A stretch of DNA of 64,000 nt from Cytospora piceicola (taxonomy: Eukaryota; Ascomycota; Sordariomycetes; Diaporthales; Cytosporaceae): contig JALQBC010000014.1 in assembly GCA_023375675.1 (NCBI GenBank), forward strand, positions 310,001 through 374,000, read 5' to 3'. Each line of letters begins with the position of its first letter. The stretch's first letter is position 1. The notes beneath the pieces are model-generated. The model was not told the origin of the DNA, made no database searches, and saw nothing but the letters and a program-made list of their open reading frames with translations. A program made the translations under genes and the position numbers. Below, one piece after another: positions 11,481-23,061 of the stretch.

Positions 11481-14363
11481 ACCCGCCTTCATCCCCTACC
11501 CTCTTGCGAAACTGGACACGGCATAGCCAGCTCTATATCCCCCGTCGTGTTGCCTTCCCTGCGCCTTTAGTTCAGGCTCGGAATGATGCTTGTTGACGTC
11601 TTTTGCGAGCTGTGTCTTCAGCTTGCTAATGCTGTTGATCCTGCCCCAGCCATGAACGAGACCGACGTGTTTAGGATGTCGTTATTGATGTGATGAACGA
11701 CCAGGGTGGGAAAGGCTCCGGGTTTGCTTCCTTTTGCTTTTATGGGTTTGTTAATACGATGGTCTCTTTCGGGTTGCGGCTTGCTCTGTGGAGAGGCATG
11801 TCAAGTTTTCTTGTTTTCTCCTTTCTCGGAAGCTCTTGCTGTCCAATCGGAACTGTATCGCACGATCTCTGCGAGCACCCCAAGGGCCGGCCGAACTATT
11901 GCTAGCGCTCTCTCCCATCAATAAGACTGTACGTACTTCCGTTCCTGCCTTGTGAGCTTCTGGGTGGACGAACCTGGCCATTGGAGCAGGAGGAAGTGAG
12001 GCTCTACTACATTTGACGGCGTTCTCAAGCGAGAGCTAGATCAACAGAGTAAACAAGGAAGCAGGACAGTATGGTCGCTGATCACCGGAGTTTTGTAGAC
12101 ACAGGTTTACGCTGCTTGCTTGTGTTCACCTGTCCAGCCGATGTTTTCCATCGCGGCTTTCAAGTGGAAGCAAAAAGTCACGACATCTGCATACTTCTCT
12201 ACATATGGGGTCTTCTGCAAACATCCAAGAGCCGCAATGTTTATGGTAGGGAGCATATTCGGTTACGTTATGCTCCAAATGTTCACTTGGAAACCCTTAG
12301 CAAAGGTTTGCTTTGCTCAAGTGGTCAATATTGCGGCTGACGCAAACAGCCAGCCATGAGGCCGTGGCTCTGTATGTCCCAGTACTCAGCATATGGTTCC
12401 ATGGTCCTGGAATGCTCCTTGCTCCTCACATGGCTAAAGTCCCTACTGCTATAGATCTCTTTCTCCATGTTGGCAACCCTGGGAACTTAGAGAAGCACTC
12501 CATCTCACCAATTTTATATGAAAATATAAAAAGAAAGAAAGATGAACAACAGGCGATTGTTGTTCCTGAAGGGCACTACAAGATATCCCAGCTCTGACTT
12601 TCCCCTGAGGCCAATGAGACTTACAGCTAGATATCCCTGATCACATGGGTCTTCGTTGAAGGGCAAGTTTGCCAGAAAAGGCCTGGCATTAGTGGACAGA
12701 CGGCAGCATCACAACATACAGCAGGTGGCAACCAGTCATCAGGACAAACAATCCTTCGGAGAGCCTTGTTAAGGGGATTGAAAAGGCTCACGATCAATTT
12801 CCTTGAGGACAGGCATGTAGAGAATCTTCAATAATGTCTGCCCTCCCACCGATAACGCCAAGAAAAATACATCCCCTTGTGTAGTTCACCAGTTCTAACT
12901 GCCTAATATAGACGTTGGAGCTGTTCAATGTTGGTCTCTATATAAACTGAACAACAAGAATTTGCGATGTCCTCTGTTGGTGCTGCTGGTATATTGCCAT
13001 CCGGAGTTTCTCTCCTTTCTAATATTGACTTCACTGGCGCCCAGGTGGCAGTGCTGCTCGGGATGCCCTCACAAAGTGAATTACCGATTCACTGCCAACA
13101 ATCACCTAGTCCGCCAACAGTATAATCAGATCGTTTTGAGCCCACCCGATCAGTTGATCATCTACGACGGGGCCTCTGTATACTTCAACCGTTTCCCTAC
13201 TCCTACTTTCTGATTTTGACACGTCCTCTTCCTTCCTTGAACAGCAGGCTAAGATCAACAAGGCAGTCCTCTCCTCAACAACCTCATCCTCCGTTCCGGT
13301 GCACCCAATACTCTTCGAAGATATTCCAACCCGATATCCATGCCAGAACCTGTCCATCGTCCGCCACTACCTCGACCATACCCACCCCGGCAATATTCTG
13401 CTACGACTATACACGCTTTGACTGCAGACTACATAAGTACATCGCCTTGACCACACCTTGTCACTCGCCACGGTCAGAGCTATATCATCCACACCTGCCT
13501 CGACTAGTGTGGACCTTACTAGGCTCAACCATATCGCCTTGGAATTCACACACCCCCATAGCGGCCTTGACGTACCACCAATTTAGCTTACCTTCTTTGC
13601 TAATCCGGCTTGCCTTAGACTCACGGCTTTATAAAGGTACGTGACATGCTTCTTCCAGTTCTTGCTTTCTGCTCCTTTTGCCCCGAAGTTTTACCTTTAC
13701 CAAACACCCACCTCTCGCCTCTCATATTCGTCCTTGACATCTCAACGTCAACAAACTCACAAGAGACTATGGTCCCTTCACTGGCCTTCTCCTTGGAGAT
13801 ATATTTGATTCTTCCTGATGCTGCATAATATCTAATTCTGCACACCCCTCCCCAAAAACTGCGTACAGAGGTATGTGAGAGACTTGTCTAAGTCTAATTT
13901 CCTTCGCACAACCCACGTTTGTCCTTCACCTAGACTCACTCCATCCATTTACGAGTTACTCACATCTGGTTGATATCTACCCCTTGCCGTACCTTCCCCT
14001 AACAATCTGAGTGGACTCAAAAACTTGGCGGGAGCAATGCCCTTCTCCCTTTTCACTCACCCTCTTCGCTTCCGCCCTTCTTGCACACGAAGTTCTCGCA
14101 TTTGCTCTCACCTTTTTGGACTTGAAGTTTGCACTTCTTGCTCCCGCCCACTTTGACTTCTTGAAGTTCATACCCTTGTCTTTGACCTTGACCTGGCCTT
14201 TCCTTTACACGACTATTTGAAATTCATTCTCTATCACAATCCTCCAGAACCAGCCTGTATCGTCCAAGAACCCTTACATCCTGGCTTTTGCTATTCACAT
14301 TGGCGCTCATAAAGAAATACGGACCCTAGCTGTGGACCACTTACTGATCTGAAGGCAGTAACA

Positions 14364-16829
14364 ATGAGTAACTACCGGAATGGATGGCGGCGTCCGATGT
14401 GGAGAGGCGGCACACCGGGCCGCGATCTCACCAAGTACGAGGAGAAGGTGCTCCGTGAACCCCCTTTCTTCAACGCCCGGGCCCGCATGGAATGCAAGCC
14501 CACGAATAGGGAGTTGGGTTACTTCCTCACCGGCATGGAGGAGGAGGGCCCCTCGAAGACGCAGCCTTTCTCGGACAAATACATTCGAATTCACGACAAG
14601 AAATACCAGCCGCTCCCTCTGCGTCCGCGTTATAGTAGGAACCGGAAGGTGACTTATCACTCGGTCTATCGCGAGGGTATGGAACAGCCCAAGGCGAAGA
14701 CAATGGAGGAAGCAGGCGAGACGACCTGCATCTTCTACCCTGACCAGCCCAACCTGTTACTCAAGGTATGTTGCGACCTCGTTTCGCGATGTTGAATCCA
14801 GCACTGACATGAACAGGCCCCACTCAGCCTTGCTGACCCTCAATATGCTGAGCGACGCAAGTCTGATGGCCCTCCGGACCCCAACAAGGACCACCCCTTG
14901 TTCGACTTTCTGGCCACACACGACACATTCTGCGAGCAGATTCTTAGCGAAGCTGGCTATTTGGGTGTTGCTGCCTTATCTCAGAGCTGCAAACGCGGAA
15001 TGGAGACGGTCTCTGGGTTCAAAGTGAGTTCTCCTTGCTGCTAGTCCTGTTTACTTGTTTGCTTTCACTGACACCTGCATCTAACAGTGCACATTTGACC
15101 TTGCCACCGGAGACTTTGCCAACACCGAGTATACCGTTCTCGAGTACGAGACGCTGTCCCGTCAGGCTGTGGGGGATAAAGTTCCCCACGGCTACAAGGT
15201 AACTACATTTCGCTTCCTACCAGAGCTCATATGATCCTGCTCATAAAGCCCAAGTACGCTGACTGTTCGAAGGTCCTTCAAGTCTCCTCTGGTTACCTAG
15301 GCTTCGACCCAAGTACCCAATTCCAGAGACAGCCGAGATACGAAAAGCTTGCACAGGGAATTGTGCGACTTACCAGATCCTTCCGGCTGTGGGGGGCATC
15401 TATCGAGCACCTGTATCTCACAAAGGTTCCGTACATGGATGTCAAGACTCTGGGAATGTGGCTGAAGGAGATGCCGAACCTCAAGACCCTTACCGTCTTG
15501 CGATGTGAGCACATCAGATTGTTTGACGTGGTCCCTCTCCTGGACATGGTCAACGATCATCGGAAGTCCGGTTCGGACTTGAAGCTGGATGTGGCTCCAT
15601 TCTACGAACTAGGCCCGCGTGATGCGAACTTCGAAGGTGACCCTCTGGCCTGGGAGGAGGACCTCCGACCCCTTTATGAGCGAAAGGGAACTTTCGGCGT
15701 TACCTTTGGAGATCCCGGCGTCAAGATCCACGCGGCCGTGGTGGAATATCTCTTCTATGAGCTCTTGCCCAAGCTGGAAGGTAAGTGGTCCTCGTCGTGG
15801 GTTTATTGAATCATGTACTAACACTTGACACCCTTGACAGCCATGGACCAGATGTATCTCATGTCTCTCGATTCCCTGTTGAGAAACTTCTTTGAGCGGC
15901 TGCCACTGCCAATGCACGCAACTCTTCGCACCATAAAGGCGTACGAGGGTGCCCGCAAGTGGTTCAACAAGGTGGAGGCTCACTTGCTTTTCAAAGCCCT
16001 GGCTGCCGAAGAGACTGAACATATACCACGAGACAACACTCCTCATGGCACCACTGGCAGTGAGGAACTGGAACCCGAGGAACAGGAACCCGAGGAACAG
16101 GGAGTCAAGCGCCCTGAGTTCCCGGATCCGTGTAGCTTACCAAAAGAGCTCCGACAGGAGGAGGCATGGGAGCGCATCCGCTGCTACATGATGCTAGCAT
16201 ACGCAGCTTTCGGCGATGAGGACCCTTATCTCCAGACCGCTGCAGACTCGGCCATGTCGTCCAATGCCCCCCTTCGTCTTTACAACTTCGGAAAGTGGGG
16301 CGAGGACGTCGCATGCTCCAGCTGCCACATCCGCATGCCTTGCATGTTCTTCCCGACCGCGTGCCTCTGCGACAAGGACCGACTCAGGGCCGTGTGTGTG
16401 GGCGAGCGTGATCACTTGAAGCGGTACAAGAAGCTTGTCATTGAGAAGCTCGGCTGCGGTTACAACGACGAGCCAGCCAAAGTCCTCGAGGACACCAACA
16501 TCGACTTCACCAAGCTCCAGAGCCTGAGCGACGCTTCTCATGTTCAGCTGTACTCGGACTTTGATGACGCCCTCGACAGCCCTGACTCCGCACTTCGTCA
16601 ATTCTACGATGAGGCACGGGGCATGGACGCGCTCGACCCGCGCGGGTTCAAAGGGCGTTTACAGCAGAAGCAGCTTCCTCACCGCTACTCTGGGCACTCT
16701 CTTGCGAACGTCACTATGGAGGACCAGTTAGGCTACCACAGCTACCGCCGGGGCTACACCATTGAGGATTTCACCGAGAACAAGAGAGGCATGCACGCAC
16801 AAAACACGGAGAGGGACTTCCAGTTCTAA
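14364..16829 (+). CDS. Unrecognised fungal protein with C-terminal Cys cluster
   Basis: Five exons (14364-14765, 14817-15023, 15088-15198, 15273-15780, 15841-16829) join in frame to give about 738 residues. I do not recognise a named family. The N-terminus is basic and Arg/Trp-rich (NGWRRPMWRGG). Residues about 160-200 look like a degenerate F-box or helical segment (EQILSEAGYLGVAALSQSCK). Residues about 245-410 read as alternating helices and strands with LYLTKVPYMD and LKTLTVLRCEHIRL, which recalls leucine-rich repeats after an F-box. The C-terminal third holds a compact cysteine group (CSSCHIRMPC then CLCDKDRLRAVC), which could bind zinc. A run of two GTGGAG-coded Glu/Pro repeats (EPEEQ twice) sits near residue 490. 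F-box-like adaptor is a guess only. No signal peptide or membrane span is visible. Confidence 0.78.
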
Positions 16830-17842
16830 AGTAGTCATCTCATGGATGCATTTCCATCAGAGATGGCCGGAGAAACTCAAAAAGGCCTCTCAGGTGCTGT
16901 GACCAGAGTAACGGCAACCACTATTTATGAAAAAGCACAGTTCTTGATACCATATTTCGTCCGACGAGGAACGGAAATCCTTGATACACAAGTCACATCA
17001 CCACCATCTTTGCCGGCTCAAGGGGTACCTGGCACAGCATGGTGGATGTTCGCAATTTACTGTTCACAAGATAACGACCATGATTTAGAGTCTTGACTCT
17101 CTCTCGGCATGACAAGCAATACCAGTCATGCCGTCTCAGAGAGCGCGTGCAAGGTGCACCAGAAGACGGCGGTGCCTTCAATACTGATACATTCTTATGC
17201 GAGTTCTGGAATTGAATTGGGCTTCCGGGAGACATCATTGCTAAAGAGCTATAGACTCACTCACTCATGCTCAGCAGAAGGCGACTGGAGTTTGGCTGTC
17301 GGAAGTTTGGAAGACCTGAATACGAAGCGTATGACCATCTGGAACAGCCGGGGTCTGGTACGGATATTCCAAGACGACAAATATAGCCAGGCATACAGTT
17401 GTCTGGCGGACATGATGCGTTGAGAGGAGAACACACTGGACAGGGCGATTGGCTTTAACATCAGGCCCAGTGGGTGTATGCTTTAGCAACTAGATATCCT
17501 ACACATCGCTCTCAGAAATTGAATTATTGCTTTCAAATGATGAATGTCGCTTCCAGTGGTCCCCTGCTGTGATATCTCTTGGAAGTCGATGAGCCGTGTT
17601 GCAGTATATCCATCAACGAGTATCTCGTCTCGAGTGAATGAGTGAAAGAGGTACAGTGTCACCTTCGCCGGGGCGACTCGTGTGCACTGTGCGCCGGCAC
17701 TCTTTTCCCAGGAGCTCGGGCCACCTGCCGATTTTCTTGGATTGACGACCACGCGAACAGCTTCAATCGCCCCCAAAAAACCCCCCCCCAATTGGCAACT
17801 CGCGGTTGCAAGACCTCGCCCGCGATTCCTCGGGAAACACAA
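16830..17842. other. Intergenic between two plus-strand genes
   Basis: Holds the 3' flank of the 738-residue protein gene and the promoter of the RGG-rich protein gene. A short frame at 17109-17423 has no recognisable content. An A-run, then C-rich sequence, sits just before the next start (17,770-17,790). Confidence 0.55.
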
Positions 17843-19336
17843 ATGCCTCGTCACGCAGCGCGCCTCGTCCTCGGACGCAGCGCACGACCCGCTCTGCCCA
17901 TAACACCACGCACCTTCTCGACCACCCCGCGGCACTTCGACGATGACGCGGGCGACGACAAGCCGCCCACCAGGCGCGAGCGGTCCGCCGCCGCCGCCTC
18001 CGCCCTCGGCGCCATGAGCCGCCCCTCGGAGCCCACGCCCGTCGCCGCCCAGCACAGGTCACAGGTCCTCGACGCCCGGGGCCTCGGCGCCAAGCGCCCC
18101 CCGGGCGCCGTCCGCCCGCCTGCCCCCGGCGCCCGCCCCGGAGGCGTCATCAGCCTCAAGTCCCTGCCCCGGAAGACCGAGGGCGGCGACAGGCCGGTGT
18201 TCCGCAGCTCGGAAGGGTATGGGGGTGCCCGAGGGGGCCGAGGTGGTCAAACAGCCCAGCGGGGTTCTGGACAAGGCCGTTTCGCCAACCGGACGACGGG
18301 CGCGGGCTTTACTCGCGCCACCGAGTCATACAGTGGTTCTGGAGGCCAGTACCAAGCAAGGGCAGGAGGTGCTGGCGCTCGAGGGGGCGCTAGTGCTCGA
18401 GGGGGCTCTGGTGCTCGAGGAAGTTTTCGAGGTGTTGGTGGTCGTGGTGGTGGTGGTCGGGGAGCCACGCGCGGCCGCGGCGGAGCTCGGAAACCTCGGA
18501 GCGACAGCGACAAGAAGAGGGACGAGGACGAACGAAACAATGGTGGCATGGACGCCATGGACGAGGAAGTCAAGGCGTTCGTCCGGGAGCAGGAGGTTGG
18601 CGGGAAAGCGACGGCGTACACCCCTTCGACCACGCTCGAGTCGCTCGTAGGATGGGGCCCCGCGGTGGCTACCAACACGGCGCTGGGACAGGCGGACATT
18701 GCCATGCGGAACGTACGCATCATGGGTGGCGGAAGGCCCCTTGCGGAGGGCGAGCAGTCCTTCAAGATCAACGAGGTCAAGACCTGGCTTGCCCGCAACA
18801 AGCCCATCTTCTTCTCCAGCATGGACCAGAAGAAAGCCGTCATGGATACCATGTCTCACGAGAAGAAGGAGAAGGTGATCCAGGCAAACATGGACGCCAC
18901 CGTCAAGGAGATCCAGAAGACGACTGGCAACAACTGGGGAGCCTTCGTGGGGGCGTTCAAAGAATGGTCAGCCAAGATGCCGTCAACCGAACTCGGCAAG
19001 AAACTGGCCGCATCCGTCGGGGAGAACGCGACGCCCGAGGCTTGGCTTCGAGCGACGGCTGAATACAAGGCCAACGCAAACCTTATGGCCCTTGCGGAGG
19101 GATACAAGACCCAGAACACGAAGACGACGAGGGAGGCCATTGCCAAATATGCCCTCAAGGGAGAGCACCCAGAGGTCAAGTACTCCGAGGACCTCTTCGG
19201 CAAGCTGGCCATGTACCACGCCCACGGCTCTACGTACAGGATTACGGATGGCGACAAGTTTGACGAGAAGATGCGGAAGTTGATTAGGGTGCCAGTGGCT
19301 GGAAAGGCAGCACCGAAGGCACAGGCTAGGTCATAG
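17843..19336 (+). CDS. RGG-rich protein with mitochondrial-type presequence
   Basis: Single exon, about 497 residues. I start at the ATG at 17843 because it opens a classic mitochondrial presequence: Arg/Ala/Leu-rich, no acidic residues, then RTFSTTPRHF, which resembles a processing site. Residues about 115-220 are a Gly/Arg-rich region with many RGG/ARGG repeats, typical of RNA-binding or arginine-methylated segments. A charged linker (KPRSDSDKKRDEDERNN) follows. Residues about 235-490 form a well-ordered, mostly helical domain (KTWLARNKPIFFSSMDQKK, WGAFVGAFKEWSAKMP) that I cannot assign to a family. It sits tail to tail with the mitochondrial ribosome recycling factor gene, 154 bases away. 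A mitochondrial RNA or ribosome role is an inference from the presequence and RGG region only. Confidence 0.8.
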   Translation: MPRHAARLVLGRSARPALPITPRTFSTTPRHFDDDAGDDKPPTRRERSAAAASALGAMSRPSEPTPVAAQHRSQVLDARGLGAKRPPGAVRPPAPGARPGGVISLKSLPRKTEGGDRPVFRSSEGYGGARGGRGGQTAQRGSGQGRFANRTTGAGFTRATESYSGSGGQYQARAGGAGARGGASARGGSGARGSFRGVGGRGGGGRGATRGRGGARKPRSDSDKKRDEDERNNGGMDAMDEEVKAFVREQEVGGKATAYTPSTTLESLVGWGPAVATNTALGQADIAMRNVRIMGGGRPLAEGEQSFKINEVKTWLARNKPIFFSSMDQKKAVMDTMSHEKKEKVIQANMDATVKEIQKTTGNNWGAFVGAFKEWSAKMPSTELGKKLAASVGENATPEAWLRATAEYKANANLMALAEGYKTQNTKTTREAIAKYALKGEHPEVKYSEDLFGKLAMYHAHGSTYRITDGDKFDEKMRKLIRVPVAGKAAPKAQARS

Positions 19337-19490
19337 ATGGGAGTGGCCACCTAGATGGGGGGGAGTGCCGACCTGTCTCGGTTGTATAAAATGCACTAGA
19401 AATCATACACAACGCCCCAGACTATCATGCACTACATGGGAACTCGTGCGCGCAGAGTATGGGCCAAGCTCCAACTCTCATGTCACTTAC

Positions 19491-20482
19491 TCACAGCCGC
19501 TTCTGCTTGTTCGCCAGCTCTTGGACCAGCTGCTTCTCCCTCCTCTCGATCACCTCGATCTTCTTGTCCTGCATGGCCTTGACCTTGGTATCCAGCCTCT
19601 TGGCGTCGTCCTTTGTGATATGCTTCGCCTTCAGCCACGCGGCGTGCTTGATCTTCCTCGTGGCCAGCACGTCCCGGACGTTGTCCTTCCAGCCGTTGCA
19701 CTCCCCCTTGAGCCGCTTCTGCTGCTCCTCGGGGTTCTCGGGCTCGATCTTGAGCAGCAGCTCCAGGTCGTTGTCCGGGTCCCGCTGCGGCTGCTGGTTG
19801 AACTCCTCGCTGCCCTGCACGGCGCTCATGATGGGCTTGATGTAGTCCTGGTCGCTCACCATGATGGACACGCTCCGGCCCCCGCGGTGCACCACCTGCG
19901 CCAGCTCCCGCAGCGGGTACGAGTCGGGCAGGTTCTTGTCCGGCCTCACCTGCAGCTGCCCCAGCATCTCCGGGTTGAACCGCCCGCCCACCTTGAACTC
20001 CTGCAGCCGCTTCTCGAACCGCTCGTCGATCCGGGCGTACTCGTCGTCGATCTCCTGGAGGTCGAAGGCGGCGTCGTAGTCAAAGTCGGGCGTCGTGGCG
20101 GCCTTCTCCTTGGACCGGCCCTTGGTCTTGGCGGGCGCGACCTCGTCCTCCTCGGCCTCCTGCTCCTCCCTGGCCGCGGCCCCCCGCCGGTTGGTCTTCT
20201 CCTTGTTCTTCTTTGCGCCCAGGACCGAGGTCTGGGAGAAACATCGTTGGCAGACGTAGGACGGGGCTGGCGTGGCCGTCGCCGCGCGGGCGTGCTGGAG
20301 CAGGGCGGGTCGGCTGGCGCAAGAGCTTGGGCCTACGGCGCTGGTCGCGCTCCTGTGCGGGCTTGTTCAGCTTCTCCGAGGTGCCAATCGGTGGACTGGG
20401 GGTGTCAATTCTCGAGAGAAGGGGGGTTCTCGCCATACCTGCACTGGCGGAGCGCAATCTGGGCTCTGTTTAGCCCTCTCAT
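19491..20482 (-). CDS. RRF1: Mitochondrial ribosome recycling factor
   Basis: Two exons (20482-20439 and 20352-19491) give about 301 residues. The first exon encodes only MRGLNRAQIALRQC and part of one codon. I chose it because the second exon has no ATG in frame after an upstream stop, and the join across a GTATGG...ACAG intron gives a basic, Ser/Ala-rich presequence. After a charged linker, residues about 120-301 match the RRF fold: the first helix (FDLQEIDDEYARIDERFEKRL), the small domain with a conserved PDSYPLRELAQVV region and SIMVSDQDYIKPI, and the long C-terminal helices (KDDAKRLDTKVKAM). The family splits post-termination mitoribosomes together with mitochondrial EF-G. It acts in the matrix. 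The 87-base intron has a CTGAA-type branch site. Confidence 0.88.
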
Positions 20483-21288
20483 GTTGGTTCAGGTTGGTGC
20501 TCGCTTCTGGAGCTCGTGTGGATGTTCGAGCCTCCAAGTTCCTCGCCGCGTCGGCCCCGCGATTCACTTTAGCCTGCGCTTGAAGGACAGCCCGAATCCC
20601 CAGCCTGCCTGTGTAAACTGCTGTGGGTGCTCCTGACAAGAGCCACAATTCGGACAGAACTTATACAGATTTAACCAACTGTGGAACACCAGTAAATGAA
20701 ACAGAAATGCAATGAAAACGAAAACTCTCGCTTGAGAACCTGCGCACACATCAGAACGAACTGACTTCAAGAACCCTAACCCTTATTTAGTCTCTATGGC
20801 ACTGTGGCTCGATGTTTGTGGCGCATTGGGGCACAGTCACTCCCTACCCAAACCTGGCCTGCTAACTCCCCCCCCCCCCCTTTGTCTGTCTAACTCCCTG
20901 TCTGTGCAACTTAGACGTGCTTCTAAAGGCTCTCAGGCCGCTGTTTTACTCTTCACAGCTCTGGCCCGAGGGATGAACTTGTACGCATCATCCTCAGTGA
21001 ATCATACCCGCTGAAAATACATCTCGGCCAAGCCAGCGCCAACTTCCATCCGCGCGGCTGCTGGGCACTGCAGGAACGAAGGGGACCGAGTGCTCTATTT
21101 CTCATCTGATATTGGAACAAGGAGATATTGTCATCATGTATTGGAAAATATGATGATCTTGGACTGTTGCGGTAACAACAAGGAAACAGTATGTGTTGCT
21201 CTCACCCATGCGCCTGTACCCGTTTCGTCTTATGTATAAGCCTCTCATCTAAACCATGGCGCTGTGTTGCCTCAGTCAGAGCCAGCGC
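20483..21288. other. Intergenic; promoter side of RRF1 and 3' flank of the monooxygenase gene
   Basis: No gene seen. A 13-C run occupies 20868-20880. Confidence 0.6.
20868..20880 (+). repeat. Homopolymer, 13 C
   Basis: Uninterrupted C run in non-coding DNA between RRF1 and the flavin monooxygenase gene. Confidence 0.9.
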
Positions 21289-23061
21289 TCACAACTCTCG
21301 CTCAACCAGCACCCACTCCTTCGTCGTGCCATCGTCTCTCTGTCTGACAGTGTGGGCAGGCTCACAGGTGCATTCAGTGCCTCCTTCACCGCTCGATGGC
21401 TCACCCAAGCTCGGATATTTGTGGATATTCTTGAGCGCATCAAGGACCTCCTTGCTCAGGACCGGCGGTACCCTGCCATCACCCTTCAGCGTTCCCAACC
21501 CAGCAAACTTGTACAGATAGTCGAAAAAGTCAAACGTATCCTTGCCCAAGCTACCCAGCCGGCCCTGGAGATCATGAAACTTCTGTCCAGTGGCTCTCGT
21601 TGCCTTGAGCCGGTCCAGTTCCCAGCGTCGTCGCTCCTCCGGCCGAGGTAGCGGGAACACGTTCCGCTTGGTGAACAGGCGGGCCAGAGCGACTGCCTGG
21701 TACTCGAAGCTCCTGAAGGTCAATCCCTTCTGGATCCCGACTATGCCCAGCGTGGGGAGGTCATGAAAGAAGGTGTGCCAGAAGATATTGACCAGCTTGC
21801 CATTCTCATAGTCGTACAAGGGGCGGCCATTATTCTTGATATTCCAGAAGGGGAAGGATGGTCTGTACCCGGTGCAGTAGATAATCCTGTCGACCTCATC
21901 GGGGCCTAGGATCGATCCGTCCTCGAACTCGATGCTGCCGTCTGGGTGATACCGAGTAATGATGGGCTTCCAGATGATCCCGGGAGCTGGCTCGTCACCT
22001 TCGAACGGGCTCTTGGAGCGACGGGAGCTGTATACAGGGAGGCTGGCGGTTTGCTTCACCTCGTTGAAGATGTCAAACCCGGACGCTGAGCTGCCGATAG
22101 TAAGGACTTTCAAGCCAGAGTACACTACCGGTGAGCGGTAGTGCTTGGAGTGGACCACACGGTCTGGGAACTTCCTTTGGTATTCTTCCAACCCTTCGAC
22201 ATGTGGGATCTGTCACAGTCAGCATCCGTTTTGAGGGGGGCCGGGCAAGATGAGTTGCTTCGCGACGTACAAACGGTACCGCATAATGACCATTCGCTAT
22301 GACCACGGCATCGAAGACCTCAGTCCACCAGATATCTACCCCGCGCAGGACATCGTGCTTTCGAAGCGTCAAACTCCACCGATCACTGTGTACCTCAGGA
22401 TGGGAAGACTGGATCCTGGAAAGGTCTTCAACAGTAGTGTTGAGTACCAAGTGCTTGTCGAGCTTATGCAATGCAACATAATTCTCCAGATATTGGCGAG
22501 GGACATAGTGAGGCGGGAATGGCCCATATGCAAACCGCTCATCTGAAAAGCACATTGCTACATCTGGCACGTTTGTCCTTTCTTATTCGTCAGTCTTTGT
22601 ACTTGACCTCCAGCCGCGTTCATGTCAGCGGGGGCACCTGGGACTAACGTTAGAGATTCATAGACCGGCGTCTGGTAATAGCGCTCCTGCTCGCAAGGAG
22701 CAGTGACCGTAGGAAGTTCATCGGGGATCTGAACCGGCGGATCTGTCTCTGGAGGCAATCTCCCCGGGTGTAATGGCAGTTCTGGCCCGGGGTTCTGGTC
22801 GAAGATCCTGCCAGCCGTCAGTTCAAACCTCGAGAATCCATACCCAGTGTTGTTGAACAGTACCATGTCCCGCCGGCAGTTTCCCGCCTCTCGAAAACTT
22901 GTATTCTTTCGAAGTAGTTCTCGGCTTTCAGGGCCGCTGCTGTGATGACACCTTTATATACTGTCAACTATGGGCTTGGCTTAGACAGGGAGAGAGTGTA
23001 AACTACCTGATGCACCAGCGCCAATGACGGCAACGGACTTGGTAGAACGTTCGCCTCCCAT
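21289..23061 (-). CDS. Flavin-containing monooxygenase (FMO-like)
   Basis: Five exons (23061-23007, 22951-22864, 22807-22649, 22577-22271, 22209-21289) give about 509 residues. Landmarks appear in family order: FAD-binding VAVIGAGASG near residue 10-20; ETAGGTWIFDQNPG, formed across intron 2, near residue 45; VPDVAMCFSDERFAYGPFP; FDAVVIANGHYAVPF; a second dinucleotide motif VLTIGSSASGFD for NADPH; and CTGYRPSFPFW. The intron joins were chosen because each restores one of these motifs. Such enzymes oxygenate soft nucleophiles (N, S) or act in secondary metabolism. The substrate cannot be told from sequence, and the neighbours do not form an obvious biosynthetic cluster. No signal peptide or C-terminal anchor is evident. 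Confidence 0.87.

Larger units (their letters stand above)
4630..14363. other. Gene-poor 9.7 kb stretch
   Basis: No frame longer than about 190 codons is found, and none shows a family I recognise. The stretch contains many short tandem repeats, a 13-G run at 6005-6017 and two copies of TACCTAGGTA (5927, 9971). It also holds pyrimidine-rich sequence from about 13,000 to 14,300 that is probably the 5' region of the next gene. Positions 10,650-11,480 (minus) may be a decayed coding relic. Small multi-exon or lineage-specific genes could be missed here by eye. Confidence 0.55.

Noticed and set aside
19365..20636. Long Leu/Val/Gly-rich plus-strand frame of 423 codons
   Set aside because: It is the complement of RRF1, whose motifs and splice join are clear.
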